Shown piece after piece: positions 43,705 through 52,370 of a DNA stretch of 64,000 bases. The stretch comes from JBEBVQ01 sp037190845 (lineage in GTDB: Bacteria > Bacteroidota > Bacteroidia > Chitinophagales > Chitinophagaceae). The notes below the pieces were generated by a model. The model searched no databases, was not told the DNA's origin, and saw only the letters and a program-made list of their open reading frames with translations. The translations under genes were made by a program, and so were the position numbers. Each line of letters starts with the position of its first letter. Position 1 is the stretch's first letter. The stretch covers positions 186,001 through 250,000 of the forward strand of contig JBBCJI010000001.1 of assembly GCA_037190845.1 (NCBI GenBank), written 5' to 3'.

Positions 43705-44409
43705 GTGAAATACGCGATTATCACAGGTGCAACGCAAGGTATTGGTAAGGCTATCACAGAACGCCTGCTGTGTGAGGGCTTTTCTGTGGCCATTTGTGCC
43801 AGAAGCCAGGATGAGCTGGATAGGTTGCAGCAGATATGGAGTGTGGCATATCCTGAGCAACAGGTAATCTGTATTCGTGCAGATATGGGCGTTCCGCAGG
43901 ATGTAAAGCACTTTGCAGACATCGTGCTGTCGTCATTCCGGCAGGTGGATATACTGATAAACAATGCCGGTATTTTTACTCCGGGCAACCTGGCCGATGA
44001 ACCTGAAGACAACCTGGAAAAACTTATGAATGTTAATCTGTACGGGTCTTACCGGCTTACCCGGCTGTTGCTGCCGTGTATGAAACAAAAACAGGCAGGT
44101 CATATTTTCAATATCTGCTCTGTGGCTTCATTGCAAGCCTATCCTAATGGGGGGGCTTACAGTATTACAAAATATGCATTGCTGGGGTTTTCTGATAATC
44201 TGCGTCTGGAGTTAATGACTGACCGGATACGTGTAACCGCTGTATGTCCCGGGGCTACCTATACAGCATCCTGGGCGGAAAGTGGTATTGCCGCATCACG
44301 GATGATGGAAGCAGAAGATGTGGCCGCTGTTGTCTGGAATATGTACTCTTTATCTGGAAATACAAATATTGACAGAGTTGTTATGCGTCCCCTGACGGGA
44401 GATTTATAA
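43705..44409 (+). CDS. Short-chain dehydrogenase/reductase
   Basis: A 234-residue classical SDR with a GTG start. The cofactor loop TGATQGIG is at 7-14, NNAG in INNAGIFTPG, and the catalytic set is Ser139 (CSVAS), Tyr152 and Lys156 (YSITKYA). The Arg residues after the second strand (CARSQDELDRL) suggest NADP(H) preference. The family reduces or oxidises varied carbonyl or alcohol substrates; the substrate here is unknown. It stands alone between the sdh terminator and batD. Confidence 0.92.
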   Translation: MKYAIITGATQGIGKAITERLLCEGFSVAICARSQDELDRLQQIWSVAYPEQQVICIRADMGVPQDVKHFADIVLSSFRQVDILINNAGIFTPGNLADEPEDNLEKLMNVNLYGSYRLTRLLLPCMKQKQAGHIFNICSVASLQAYPNGGAYSITKYALLGFSDNLRLELMTDRIRVTAVCPGATYTASWAESGIAASRMMEAEDVAAVVWNMYSLSGNTNIDRVVMRPLTGDL

Positions 44410-44540
44410 GTACTTTTACCCAATTTTTGTAAAATGTTTGTATGTGCGCTTAGAATATTTTAACATTGCAATATACATCCGGCCACTTTTATGAGTTGAG
44501 CACTACCTTATTGAATTATGCTTTAACGTTATTTTAAGTA

Positions 44541-44566
44541 AAACCCCTTGGAATACAAGGGTTTTT
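44541..44566 (+). terminator. Terminator just upstream of batD
   Basis: Stem AAACCCCTTG (44541-44550) / CAAGGGTTT (44556-44564) with a bulged C, 5-nt loop GAATA, then T residues. It would close the SDR transcript; its left arm overlaps the TTG of the batD promoter. Confidence 0.65.
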
Positions 44567-44571
44567 GAAGT

Positions 44572-44579
44572 TATTTTTG
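44572..44579 (+). promoter_or_regulatory. -7 box of the batDE promoter
   Basis: TATTTTTG, perfect TAnnTTTG, with TTG at 44548-44550, 21 bp upstream. It ends 1 nt before an in-frame GTG (44581) and 16 nt before ATG 44596. Confidence 0.6.
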
Positions 44580-44595
44580 TGTGGCTCAAAGATTC

Positions 44596-46593
44596 ATGGA
44601 ACAAATTGGTCATTTATGGCGCTGCTTTTGGGCGTGTACGCTGATGTTTGCCAGTTGTACGCAGTCCTGGGGGCAGACTATTGTATTTACAGCGTCTGTC
44701 AGCACATCTAAAATGGGGCTGCAGGATCATGTACAACTAACATACACAATACAAAACCCACAGCAGGATCTGGTATCTGTCGGCCCGGAAGGCGACAGGT
44801 TTAAGGATTTTGTGGTAGTTGGAGGTCCCTCCCAGCATCAGAGCAACCAGATGAGTGTGGTCGGTAACCAGATGCGGCAACTGGTATCCCTGAATATTAT
44901 CTATATCTTACAACCTAAGCGGACAGGTACGCTTACCATCCCCGCGGGTTTGGCTACGGATGCCAATGGAAATAAATACACTTCTAACACAGTACAGATA
45001 GAAGTCGTAGCCGGCAGTCTCACTCCTGTTCAGCAACGTAACAACGACCCGTTTGCAGACGATCCTTTTTTCCAGGATCCCTTTGCAGCTATCCGTCAGC
45101 GCCGGCAGCAACAGCAACGCCAGCAGGAGCAACATGTATCGCAGATTACGGATATCAATAAAGATCTGTTTATTAAAGTGCATGTGGACAAAAACAAGGT
45201 GCATGCAGGGGAACAAATCACTACCAGTTATAAGTTGTATGCACGGGTACCCATGAATATGAGTATCTCCAAGCTGCCTTCTCTGAACGGATTCTGGACA
45301 CAGGATTTTCAATTGCCCAAAAATCAGAAACCGGTTGAAGAGATTGTAGATGGGAAAAAATTCCAGGTATTCACGCTCAAAAAATCGGCATTGTTCCCAC
45401 AGCAGGCTGGCACACTTATCCTTGATCCTGCAGAAGCAGAAGGTGTGGCGCGTATCATCCAGCAAGTACGTCAGCGGAATCCTTTTGCAGATATGTTTGA
45501 TAACGATCCGTTTTTTCAGCAGGCATTCGGCGGAAGCCTGATGATGAACGATCCCTTTTTTAACGACAACTTTTTTAATACGCTCGCCTATAAAGATGTG
45601 CCGGTACACCTGAAAAGCAAACCGGTTCAGATTACGGTAACGGCATTACCCGAAAATGGGAAGCCTGCGGATTTCGGAGGAGCCGTTGGTAATTTTACGG
45701 TGTCTTCCAGAATTGATAAAACAGAACTCACTACGGATGACGTTGCGAATTTTACCCTCACGATCACGGGCAGTGGTAACCTCAAGCTGATTGAAGTGCC
45801 CAGGCTGCGTTTGCCAAACGGCATGGACAGTTATGATCCACATGTTATGGATACAATCACTGGTCGTACCACAACAATCAGTGGCTCCAAGATCATAACA
45901 TATCCGATTACCGTGCATACTCCCGGGGATTATGAAATCCCTTCTATTCCGTTTACCTATTATGATCCGCAGCGGAATGCCTATACAACCCTGCATACGC
46001 AACCGGTACGGATGTCTGTAAAGCCCGGAAAAAATCATCATCCGGGTACACAGCAGCACCGTATTGCTGCTATGGGGGATATACATGATATTAATAAGGA
46101 ACCGCTAATTGCGGCGCAATCGGAAGTATTGCCTGTTGTGTTCACTGTCACCTATTGGTCGGCATATGGTATTCCCCTTCTGGCATTCCTGATGTTCGCT
46201 GTATACCGCCGGCGCGAGGAAGAATTATCCAGGGATATTGTGAAGCTAAAACATCGTAAAGCCAGCAAAATAGCCCTGAAACGTCTTGGTGCAGCCCGTA
46301 AGCTGTTACAACAGGAACAACGTATTCCATTTTATGAAGAAATTTCCAAAGCTCTGTGGTTGTATCTGAGCGATAAGCTAAGCATACCGCTGTCAGAATT
46401 GTCACGTGAACGGGCAGCGGCTGCACTCTCCGTTCATGAAGTACCGGATACATTATGGCGGGAAGTAACCGATCTGATGGATGATTGTGAAATGACCTTG
46501 TATGCACCAGCACAGGGCACACAGCAGATGCAGCATGTTTACGGACAAGCTGTAAAGGTGATCAGTAATCTTGAAGAAACTTTTAAGTCATGA
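44596..46593 (+). CDS. batD: BatD-family (aerotolerance) protein
   Basis: A 665-residue exported membrane protein. It has a signal peptide (MFASCTQSWGQ), a BatD N-terminal domain (QTIVFTASVSTSKMGLQDHVQLTYTIQNPQ, FVVVGGPSQHQSNQMSVVGN, YILQPKRTGTLTIPA), two similar beta-sandwich repeats, a low-complexity Gln/Asn/Asp/Phe-rich segment (DPFADDPFFQDPF, QRRQQQQRQQEQ) and, near residue ~520-540, one membrane helix (WSAYGIPLLAFLMFAV) before a helical cytosolic tail. Bat proteins are linked to aerotolerance in Bacteroides. ATG 44596 is preferred to GTG 44581 because of the promoter. It overlaps batE by four bases. The usual batABC partners are not adjacent. Confidence 0.9.
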   Translation: MEQIGHLWRCFWACTLMFASCTQSWGQTIVFTASVSTSKMGLQDHVQLTYTIQNPQQDLVSVGPEGDRFKDFVVVGGPSQHQSNQMSVVGNQMRQLVSLNIIYILQPKRTGTLTIPAGLATDANGNKYTSNTVQIEVVAGSLTPVQQRNNDPFADDPFFQDPFAAIRQRRQQQQRQQEQHVSQITDINKDLFIKVHVDKNKVHAGEQITTSYKLYARVPMNMSISKLPSLNGFWTQDFQLPKNQKPVEEIVDGKKFQVFTLKKSALFPQQAGTLILDPAEAEGVARIIQQVRQRNPFADMFDNDPFFQQAFGGSLMMNDPFFNDNFFNTLAYKDVPVHLKSKPVQITVTALPENGKPADFGGAVGNFTVSSRIDKTELTTDDVANFTLTITGSGNLKLIEVPRLRLPNGMDSYDPHVMDTITGRTTTISGSKIITYPITVHTPGDYEIPSIPFTYYDPQRNAYTTLHTQPVRMSVKPGKNHHPGTQQHRIAAMGDIHDINKEPLIAAQSEVLPVVFTVTYWSAYGIPLLAFLMFAVYRRREEELSRDIVKLKHRKASKIALKRLGAARKLLQQEQRIPFYEEISKALWLYLSDKLSIPLSELSRERAAAALSVHEVPDTLWREVTDLMDDCEMTLYAPAQGTQQMQHVYGQAVKVISNLEETFKS

Positions 46594-47336
46594 TCCGTTT
46601 TTTTTTGCTTTTCATAAGTATATGGTTACTGCCATTTTCTCAATCCTGTGCTTCGGTAGCAAAATTGTGGGATCAGGGGAATGACTACTATCAGCAAAAG
46701 AAATATGACAGCGCTCTTGTCTGCTTTGAACAGATTATTGTACAGCAGCCGGGAAATCCCCGTGTGTATTATAACGCAGGTAATGCCTGGTACAGGCTGA
46801 ACAATATCGGTATGGCCGTGCTCAGCTACCAGCGGGCTTTGCGTATAGATCCGAAGTATAAGGAGGCATCTGAAAACCTGCTGCTGGCAGAAGCCCGTAT
46901 CAGCAACCATATACAAAAAGGACAGGACTTGTTTTTTATACAATGGTGGAAATCTCTTACCCAGCCGTCCAATGCCAATATGCTTGGTGTCGTCAGTCTG
47001 GTGTGTTTTCTGTTGTTGCTCGGCGCTATTTTGCTGCGCCGCTATAAAAACATAACCTGGGTACGTCCTCAGATGATTGGGGGCCTTGCAGTTATATGGG
47101 CGGCCTTTTTGCTGTTTTCTTTTGTATCTGCAGACAATGCCCGTCTCAGGGATCATGCAGTAGTTATGGAGACCGATGCACCTATGACCGGTGCACCGCA
47201 GCAAACACAGGCGCAGAGCTATATTCCTGAAGGTACTACCGTAAAAATATTGAATAAAAAAGCAGGAAATGTGGAGGTGCGACTGCCGGATGGCAGGAGC
47301 GGCTGGATGAAACAGGAGCACCTGGAGGAAATATAA
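46590..47336 (+). CDS. batE: BatE-like TPR and SH3 domain protein
   Basis: A 248-residue membrane protein coupled to batD by an ATGA overlap. Signal/anchor at 1-20, TPR units at ~25-105 (LWDQGNDYYQQKKYDSALVCFEQIIVQQP, VYYNAGNAWYRLNNIGMAVLSYQRAL), two membrane helices (~130-150 and ~160-180) and a C-terminal bacterial SH3 domain (SYIPEGTTVKILNKKAGNVEVRLPDGRSGWMKQEHLEEI). This matches BatE proteins, which may fuse the TPR part of BatC/BatE types. It probably acts with BatD at the inner membrane. Confidence 0.87.
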   Translation: MIRFFLLFISIWLLPFSQSCASVAKLWDQGNDYYQQKKYDSALVCFEQIIVQQPGNPRVYYNAGNAWYRLNNIGMAVLSYQRALRIDPKYKEASENLLLAEARISNHIQKGQDLFFIQWWKSLTQPSNANMLGVVSLVCFLLLLGAILLRRYKNITWVRPQMIGGLAVIWAAFLLFSFVSADNARLRDHAVVMETDAPMTGAPQQTQAQSYIPEGTTVKILNKKAGNVEVRLPDGRSGWMKQEHLEEI

Positions 47337-47379
47337 TCTGAGTGATGAATTATGATTTATGAATGATGAATTAACTCCA

Positions 47380-47407
47380 TCATTCATCATTCATCATTCA
47401 TCATTCA
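47380..47407. repeat. Heptanucleotide tandem repeat (TCATTCA)4
   Basis: Four perfect copies of TCATTCA, 14 bp before the GTG of the deacetylase gene. With the mirror-like ATGAATGATGAA at 47359-47370 it can form an imperfect hairpin spanning the batE-deacetylase spacer. Confidence 0.75.
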
Positions 47408-47419
47408 TAACTCAAAAAA

Positions 47420-48049
47420 GTGTACCGGATTAAAACACCTTGGCTGCTCCGGAAACTGTATCCCGGTAAATTGATCTGGTATATGCCGGAGGAAGCAAAG
47501 CCGTCTGTATATCTTACCTTCGACGACGGTCCACATCCGGAGATAACACCTTTTGTATTGCACCAACTGGAACAATACGATGCTAAAGCCAGTTTCTTCT
47601 GTATCGGGAAAAATGTGGATGCCCATCCGGATATATACCGCACGATATTAGAACAGGGACATACTGCCGGCAATCATACTTTTAACCATTTGAACGGATG
47701 GAAGACAGATACCACAACATATATACAGAACATTCTGGAAGCAGCTAAACATATCGAAAGCCGGATCTTCCGGCCGCCATATGGCCGGATCCGGCCGGCA
47801 CAGGCCAGTATGCTTGCTAACGCACGGCCACCTTGGAAAATATATATGTGGGATGTGTTGAGTGGTGATTTTGATACCCGGATATCTCCTGAGCAATGCC
47901 TGCAAAATGTGGTCATGCACACACGTCCCGGTTCAATCGTTGTGTTTCACGACAGCGAAAAAGCACGTGAGCGTATGGTATATGCCTTGCCACGTTTTCT
48001 CGCATTCTGCAAAGAGAAAAAATGGCAACTCAGCGCTCTCCCTGAATAA
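47420..48049 (+). CDS. NodB-type polysaccharide deacetylase
   Basis: A 209-residue carbohydrate esterase 4 protein. Catalytic and metal motifs are present: TFDDGP with Asp35-Asp36, HTFNH with His86 and His90, RPPYGRIR and VVFHDS. It would remove acetyl groups from N-acetylglucosamine units in peptidoglycan, chitin-like or other polysaccharides. No signal peptide is clear in the GTG-started form (MYRIKTPWLLRKLYPGKLIW), so its location is uncertain. It starts 83 bp after batE, past a short tandem repeat. Confidence 0.9.
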   Translation: MYRIKTPWLLRKLYPGKLIWYMPEEAKPSVYLTFDDGPHPEITPFVLHQLEQYDAKASFFCIGKNVDAHPDIYRTILEQGHTAGNHTFNHLNGWKTDTTTYIQNILEAAKHIESRIFRPPYGRIRPAQASMLANARPPWKIYMWDVLSGDFDTRISPEQCLQNVVMHTRPGSIVVFHDSEKARERMVYALPRFLAFCKEKKWQLSALPE

Positions 48050-48113
48050 ACCCAGAATATGCATATTGTTCGAAGAGGGAGAATCATATTTTTCCGTACA
48101 CTAAATGGTCAAA

Positions 48114-48314
48114 CACCCCTCACGTTCTCCCCTCGACGACTACGTTATTCTCTCCCCGAAAGTAACATTACACAATGGTACAAATGCGTCATTTACAGTG
48201 GCTGATCATTATTGACTGCCGATCAACAATGGCACATACTGCGCTTGTCAAACACTATGCAGGATAGCGGAACCCACTTATAGTCTCCCTTTCGAGGGGA
48301 GATAGAGAGGGGTG
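48114..48314. repeat. 201-bp element with 22-bp imperfect terminal inverted repeats
   Basis: Left end 48114-48135 (starts CACCCCTCACG) and right end 48293-48314 match at 18 of 22 positions in inverted orientation; the CTCCCCTCG parts are identical. The same CCTCACGTTCTCCCCTC string occurs at 38215-38231. The element supplies the last 19-20 codons and the stop of the SBBP gene read on the minus strand. Confidence 0.7.
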
Positions 48315-50747
48315 TACTTTTTTCACCAACTTCATCCGCACCGTCTTACCTTCTTCGCTGACCTCCACAAAATAGACTCCTCCGGCATACTTCATCATAT
48401 CTAAAGAGATCAGCTGCCCCTGCAGGTTGGCTTGCTCTGTCAGTACCTGCCCGGCCATATTCACCAGCCGGATTGTTGCGTTCCTGAATGGCTGCTCCGC
48501 CTGTATCGTCACCTGCACCTCTGTCGGGTTGGGGTATAACTGCAGACGGTTGCCCGATCCTAATTCATGGACAGTGGCGTTCCCTTCTACGGAATGACAT
48601 TCCGATGTATCACTGCAACCAAAATGAGAAGTAACGATAACCGCATAATTACCGTTTTTTTCGGGAGTATAACTTTGTCCTGTAGCTCCGGGGATGATGG
48701 CAAAACCATTGGCACAATCCACCCATTGGTAGCCAATTCCCATGCTGCTGCCGGCCGTTAAAGTAGTACCGTTGCTTGCAATGGAAGCTATTGGAGAAGG
48801 GTTAATGATCAATACCAGTTGAACCACGCTATCGCAGCCTGATTTATTTGTGTAGGTTATAGTATGGATACCCGAAGTGGCAAATACCCGGACATCGTCC
48901 AGCATAAAACTGTCACAGGCCAGTTGTGCATCTGAGCTGCCATTGCTCTTACCTATCGTTAGTGCATAGGTAATACTGCTGTCGCAGCCCGCAACGTTTC
49001 TGTACTGCTGCGTATAGGTTCCTGAACTGGTATAGGTAACGTCGTTAAAGGTAACGGAATCGCAGTAATGCCCGGTGACTATAGGGTTTGCAGATGAAGA
49101 TGTAATGGTCAGGTGCAGGGTAACAAAGCTGTCACACGCGGCAGCATTGGTAAAAGTATCGGTATAGGCGCCGCTGGCGGTATACGTAACCCCGTTAAAA
49201 GTAAATCTGTCGCAGGCGGTGTGCGTAATGGAAACAAAACTCCGGCAGCTTAGTTTAAGTACAAACGTAGCACCAGCGCCAGTTGTGACAGGAATATTAG
49301 CCCCGGAGGGGTTAAAATATCCTATTGGCGAGGCAATACTCCCTACAACGTATACACTGTTCGATCTGTCCACAACTACACCTCGACCGGCATCTACACC
49401 GGCGCCCCCCAGGCTTTCTGCCCATACGTAATTACCATTAGAGTCGTACTTGGCCACAAACATATCCGTGCTAACAGCAGTAAGGATTGCAGTGTCTGGA
49501 CCAGGGTCAAAATCTACCAGATTATTAAACCCTCCCGTTACATACACATTACCCATAGCGTCTAAGGCTAGTCCATTACCCGTATTGAGACCAATGTCCC
49601 CAATCCCTAAGGCCCATTGGTAATTTCCGCTGGGGTCATATTTGGCTAAAAACACATTGGAACCTGCCGGATTAGTCAATATAGCCGTACCAGGCCCAGG
49701 GTCAAAATCTGCTGTTGCAGAAATAAATGTACCTGTTACAAATACATTACCCACAGCATCCACAACCAATCCATTCCCTTGTTCAGCAGCAGTCCCCCCC
49801 ATACTTATCGCCCAGATGTAATTACCACTGGTGTCGTACTTGGCCACAAACGCATCATAGCTACTCCCTGTAGCAGTAAGTATAGCGGTGCCCGGACCAG
49901 GATCAAAATCAGTTGATCCGGCAAAATCTCCAGTTAAATACAAATTGTCCGAATCGTCTATAGTTATAGAATAACCTCTTGCGCGTGACATACCCTTTGC
50001 CCAAAGGTAGTTTCCATTAGCATCATACTTGGCTATAAATGTATTCACAGTGACACCAGATTGAGCAGAAAGTAAGGCGGTACCCGGTCCGGGGTCAAAA
50101 TCTACTGTTGCGGAACTAAATATGCCAGTCACAAATATATTACCCACAGCATCCACAACCAATCCATACCCTTGTTCAGTAGCAGTCCCCCCCATACTTA
50201 TCGCCCAGACGTAATTGCCATTAGAGTCGTACTTGGCCACAAATATATCCGTGCTTCCAATAGCAGTAAGGATTGCAGAATCTGGTCCAGGGTCAAAATC
50301 TATCAATCCCAGGAAAGATCCCGTTACATACACATTGCCCATAGAGTCTGCCGCTACTCCATACCCTCCATCAGTAGCGGTACCTCCAATCCCTATCGCC
50401 CATACATAAGAACCATCTGCACTATACTTAGATACATATATGTCAGACCCACCTGCGGATGTGAGCAAAGCTGTGCTGGGACCAGGATCAAAATCCACCG
50501 TTCCGATAAGATTTCCTGCTAAATAAGTGTTACCTGTTCCATCTAAAGCTATCCCATAAGGACTAGCGCTACCAGTTACGTTTCCAACGGTAAGACTCCT
50601 TGTGCTGATTACTTTATTTAAATTATTATTATATCCGCTTGCCTGCTGCAGGTTACATAGCAGTAAAACGCTTAGAGCAATAACTTGCGCAGCATACAAA
50701 ATGAAGTGTTTTTTAAGCATAAGATAAAAAGTTAGTCTTTGTTTCAT
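48255..50747 (-). CDS. SBBP beta-propeller T9SS cargo with an abnormal C-terminal extension
   Basis: An 830-residue exported protein. Signal sequence ~1-38 (ATG at 50747 or at 50720). Residues ~55-500 are seven ~62-residue SBBP units of the type GYGVAADSMGNVYVTGSF...DFDPGPDSAILTA...DIFVAKYDSNGNYVWA, matching a seven-bladed beta-propeller. Three or four GCDS-type repeats follow (~505-650), one PKD/Ig-like module, then a type A T9SS CTD (LQLYPNPTEVQVTIQ, LVNMAGQVLTEQ, YAGGVYFVEVSEEGKTVRMKLVKK). A normal CTD would end at KLVKK; here about 20 more residues (VHPSLSPLERET...) follow that are encoded by the 201-bp palindromic element. Export could be impaired, because T9SS recognises the C-terminal end. 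Confidence 0.86.
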   Translation of the reverse strand: MKQRLTFYLMLKKHFILYAAQVIALSVLLLCNLQQASGYNNNLNKVISTRSLTVGNVTGSASPYGIALDGTGNTYLAGNLIGTVDFDPGPSTALLTSAGGSDIYVSKYSADGSYVWAIGIGGTATDGGYGVAADSMGNVYVTGSFLGLIDFDPGPDSAILTAIGSTDIFVAKYDSNGNYVWAISMGGTATEQGYGLVVDAVGNIFVTGIFSSATVDFDPGPGTALLSAQSGVTVNTFIAKYDANGNYLWAKGMSRARGYSITIDDSDNLYLTGDFAGSTDFDPGPGTAILTATGSSYDAFVAKYDTSGNYIWAISMGGTAAEQGNGLVVDAVGNVFVTGTFISATADFDPGPGTAILTNPAGSNVFLAKYDPSGNYQWALGIGDIGLNTGNGLALDAMGNVYVTGGFNNLVDFDPGPDTAILTAVSTDMFVAKYDSNGNYVWAESLGGAGVDAGRGVVVDRSNSVYVVGSIASPIGYFNPSGANIPVTTGAGATFVLKLSCRSFVSITHTACDRFTFNGVTYTASGAYTDTFTNAAACDSFVTLHLTITSSSANPIVTGHYCDSVTFNDVTYTSSGTYTQQYRNVAGCDSSITYALTIGKSNGSSDAQLACDSFMLDDVRVFATSGIHTITYTNKSGCDSVVQLVLIINPSPIASIASNGTTLTAGSSMGIGYQWVDCANGFAIIPGATGQSYTPEKNGNYAVIVTSHFGCSDTSECHSVEGNATVHELGSGNRLQLYPNPTEVQVTIQAEQPFRNATIRLVNMAGQVLTEQANLQGQLISLDMMKYAGGVYFVEVSEEGKTVRMKLVKKVHPSLSPLERETISGFRYPA

Positions 50748-51485
50748 AATTAATATTTAAAATTTATAAAATAAGTTTTTCAATTAAAACCAGTAAGAAC
50801 AGGCAACAGATATTACGCCTGTCTGTTGCCAATGGAAATCATCCTTGGAACTGTCCGGAGAGACCATCACCTGCCTCATGATGGATAGTAATCTGTCCGG
50901 CTATCAGTCAAAGGTATCAGCCCCCCAAGAGGCAGTACCCAATGATTTCATTAATATTTCAATGTTTAATGTGGCTGCCGGAATTAATTTTATTTCTTAT
51001 CACTGTTGTGCGGGAAAAAAGTTTTTAAAGATGCCATACTCCTCATCCACAGCGGTTTTTAAGTCAGTTTCATAATGGGGAGCCTGCTATCAAAAAAGAT
51101 GTCATGGCGGACTTGATCCGCCATCTCCTGAAGTGAAACGATGCTTTTAATCATCGTCCTGATAACAGACGATTGCGGCTCGGGGGCCGCAATGACATAA
51201 TTATTGTGTACACCCCGCATTTCACGAAGCTTCCGTCATAATAGCTCATTCAGCATGCAATGTCTCAATTGCAGTTTTTACCGGACAACAATGGTAAACA
51301 ATGTATTTTCTTACGTTCAACCAATTGCAAACTCTTTTTTATAAATTGCCACTGAGCATCGGTCAAGCCAGTCGGATACATCTTTTTTAGGTTTGGTCAC
51401 TTCAAAGAAAATGGATTCAGACTCTTCTTCGATGCTTCCCTGTTTTCTTATTCACCAATTTTAAACAGGCTCTAAATCTGAAAAT
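50748..51485. other. 738-bp intergenic region before tatD
   Basis: AT-rich at its start. It holds a perfect 9-bp inverted repeat GGCAACAGA (50802-50810) / TCTGTTGCC (50822-50830), palindromic repeat copy 4 (51101-51195) and otherwise nothing recognised. A 76-codon frame at 50845-51075 has no protein-like features. Confidence 0.6.
51101..51195. repeat. GTCAT...ATGAC palindromic repeat, copy 4
   Basis: A 95-bp imperfect palindrome: GTCATGGCGGACTTGATCCG at the left, GGGGGCCGCAATGAC at the right. The left arm is close to copy 1 (GTCATGGCGGGCTTGACCTG), including the following CCATC-CCTGAAGT. Confidence 0.75.
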
Positions 51486-52265
51486 ATGTTTACAGATACA
51501 CATACCCATCTCTACGATGAGCGTTTTGACCAGGATCGGGATGAAATGATCCAACGGGCGCTCGATGCAGGTGTAAAAAAGATGTACATCCCAAACTGTG
51601 ATCATGATACGATCGCACCAATGTTGCAGATCGAAGCACAGTGGCCGGAAAACTGTTTTGCCATGATGGGGCTGCATCCCTGCTATGTAAAAGAAGATTA
51701 TAAAGCAGCGCTGACGATTGTGGAAGAATGGCTGTCGCAGCGCAGCTTCGCTGCCGTAGGAGAAATAGGATTGGATTATTATTGGGATAAGACTTTCGTA
51801 CCACAGCAGAAAAATGTGTTTGAACGACAAATAGATCTCGCGTTGCAATACGATCTGCCAATCGTGATCCATAGCCGTGAATCCACAGCGGATTGCATAG
51901 AGATCGTCCGGCAAAAACAGCAAGGCGGGGTTCGGGGGATTTTTCATTGTTTCAGCGGGAGCATTGAGGAAGCCCACGAAATCACAGATCTTGGATTATA
52001 TCTGGGCATCGGTGGAGTAGTGACTTACAAAAAAAACACCTTGCCTGAAATTATTGCTGCGATGCCGCTATCGGCGATTGTGCTGGAAACCGATGCGCCT
52101 TATCTGTCACCGGTACCGCATCGCGGGAGGCGGAACGAAAGCAGTTATATACCGCTCATTGCTGCGGAAGTAGCAACAATAAAGCAATGCTCTGTCGAAG
52201 AGGTAGCAGCAATTACTACAGCAAATGCGACAAAGATTTTTCGAAACTATCCGGAAAAAGATTAA
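51486..52265 (+). CDS. tatD: TatD-family metal-dependent deoxyribonuclease
   Basis: A 259-residue TIM-barrel hydrolase. Metal ligands are in place: DTHTHL at the N-terminus, VGEIGLDYYWD, IVIHSRES, GIFHCFSGS and LETDAPYL(S)P followed by HRGRRNESSYI. TatD enzymes are 3'-5' DNases acting in DNA repair and RNA/DNA turnover. Length is typical. Its stop codon overlaps the -7 box of the tRNA gene downstream. Confidence 0.95.
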   Translation: MFTDTHTHLYDERFDQDRDEMIQRALDAGVKKMYIPNCDHDTIAPMLQIEAQWPENCFAMMGLHPCYVKEDYKAALTIVEEWLSQRSFAAVGEIGLDYYWDKTFVPQQKNVFERQIDLALQYDLPIVIHSRESTADCIEIVRQKQQGGVRGIFHCFSGSIEEAHEITDLGLYLGIGGVVTYKKNTLPEIIAAMPLSAIVLETDAPYLSPVPHRGRRNESSYIPLIAAEVATIKQCSVEEVAAITTANATKIFRNYPEKD

Positions 52266-52270
52266 CTTTG
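52263..52270 (+). promoter_or_regulatory. -7 box of the tRNA-Ser promoter
   Basis: TAACTTTG, perfect TAnnTTTG, overlapping the tatD TAA stop and ending 11 nt before the tRNA 5' end. Confidence 0.6.
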
Positions 52271-52281
52271 CAGCCCTTCAC

Positions 52282-52368
52282 GGAGACGTGTCCGAGTGGT
52301 TGAAGGAGCACGCCTGGAAAGTGTGTATATGGGAAACTGTATCGCGAGTTCGAATCTCGCCGTCTCCG
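52282..52368 (+). tRNA. tRNA-Ser (anticodon GGA)
   Basis: An 87-nt type II tRNA. Acceptor GGAGACG / CGTCTCC with discriminator G; D arm TCC...GGA; anticodon stem CACGC / GTGTG with loop CTGGAAA, anticodon GGA at 52316-52318; a long variable arm typical of tRNA-Ser; T arm GCGAG TTCGAAT CTCGC. The 3' CCA is not encoded (GCCTTC follows), so it would be added after transcription. Confidence 0.95.
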
Positions 52369-52370
52369 CC

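Noticed and set aside
47359..47407. Possible CRISPR-like short repeats
   Set aside because: Perfect 7-bp head-to-tail repeats with no spacers and no cas genes.
50845..51075. 76-codon frame in the gap before tatD
   Set aside because: No protein-like motifs or promoter, and isolated in repeat-bearing intergenic DNA.
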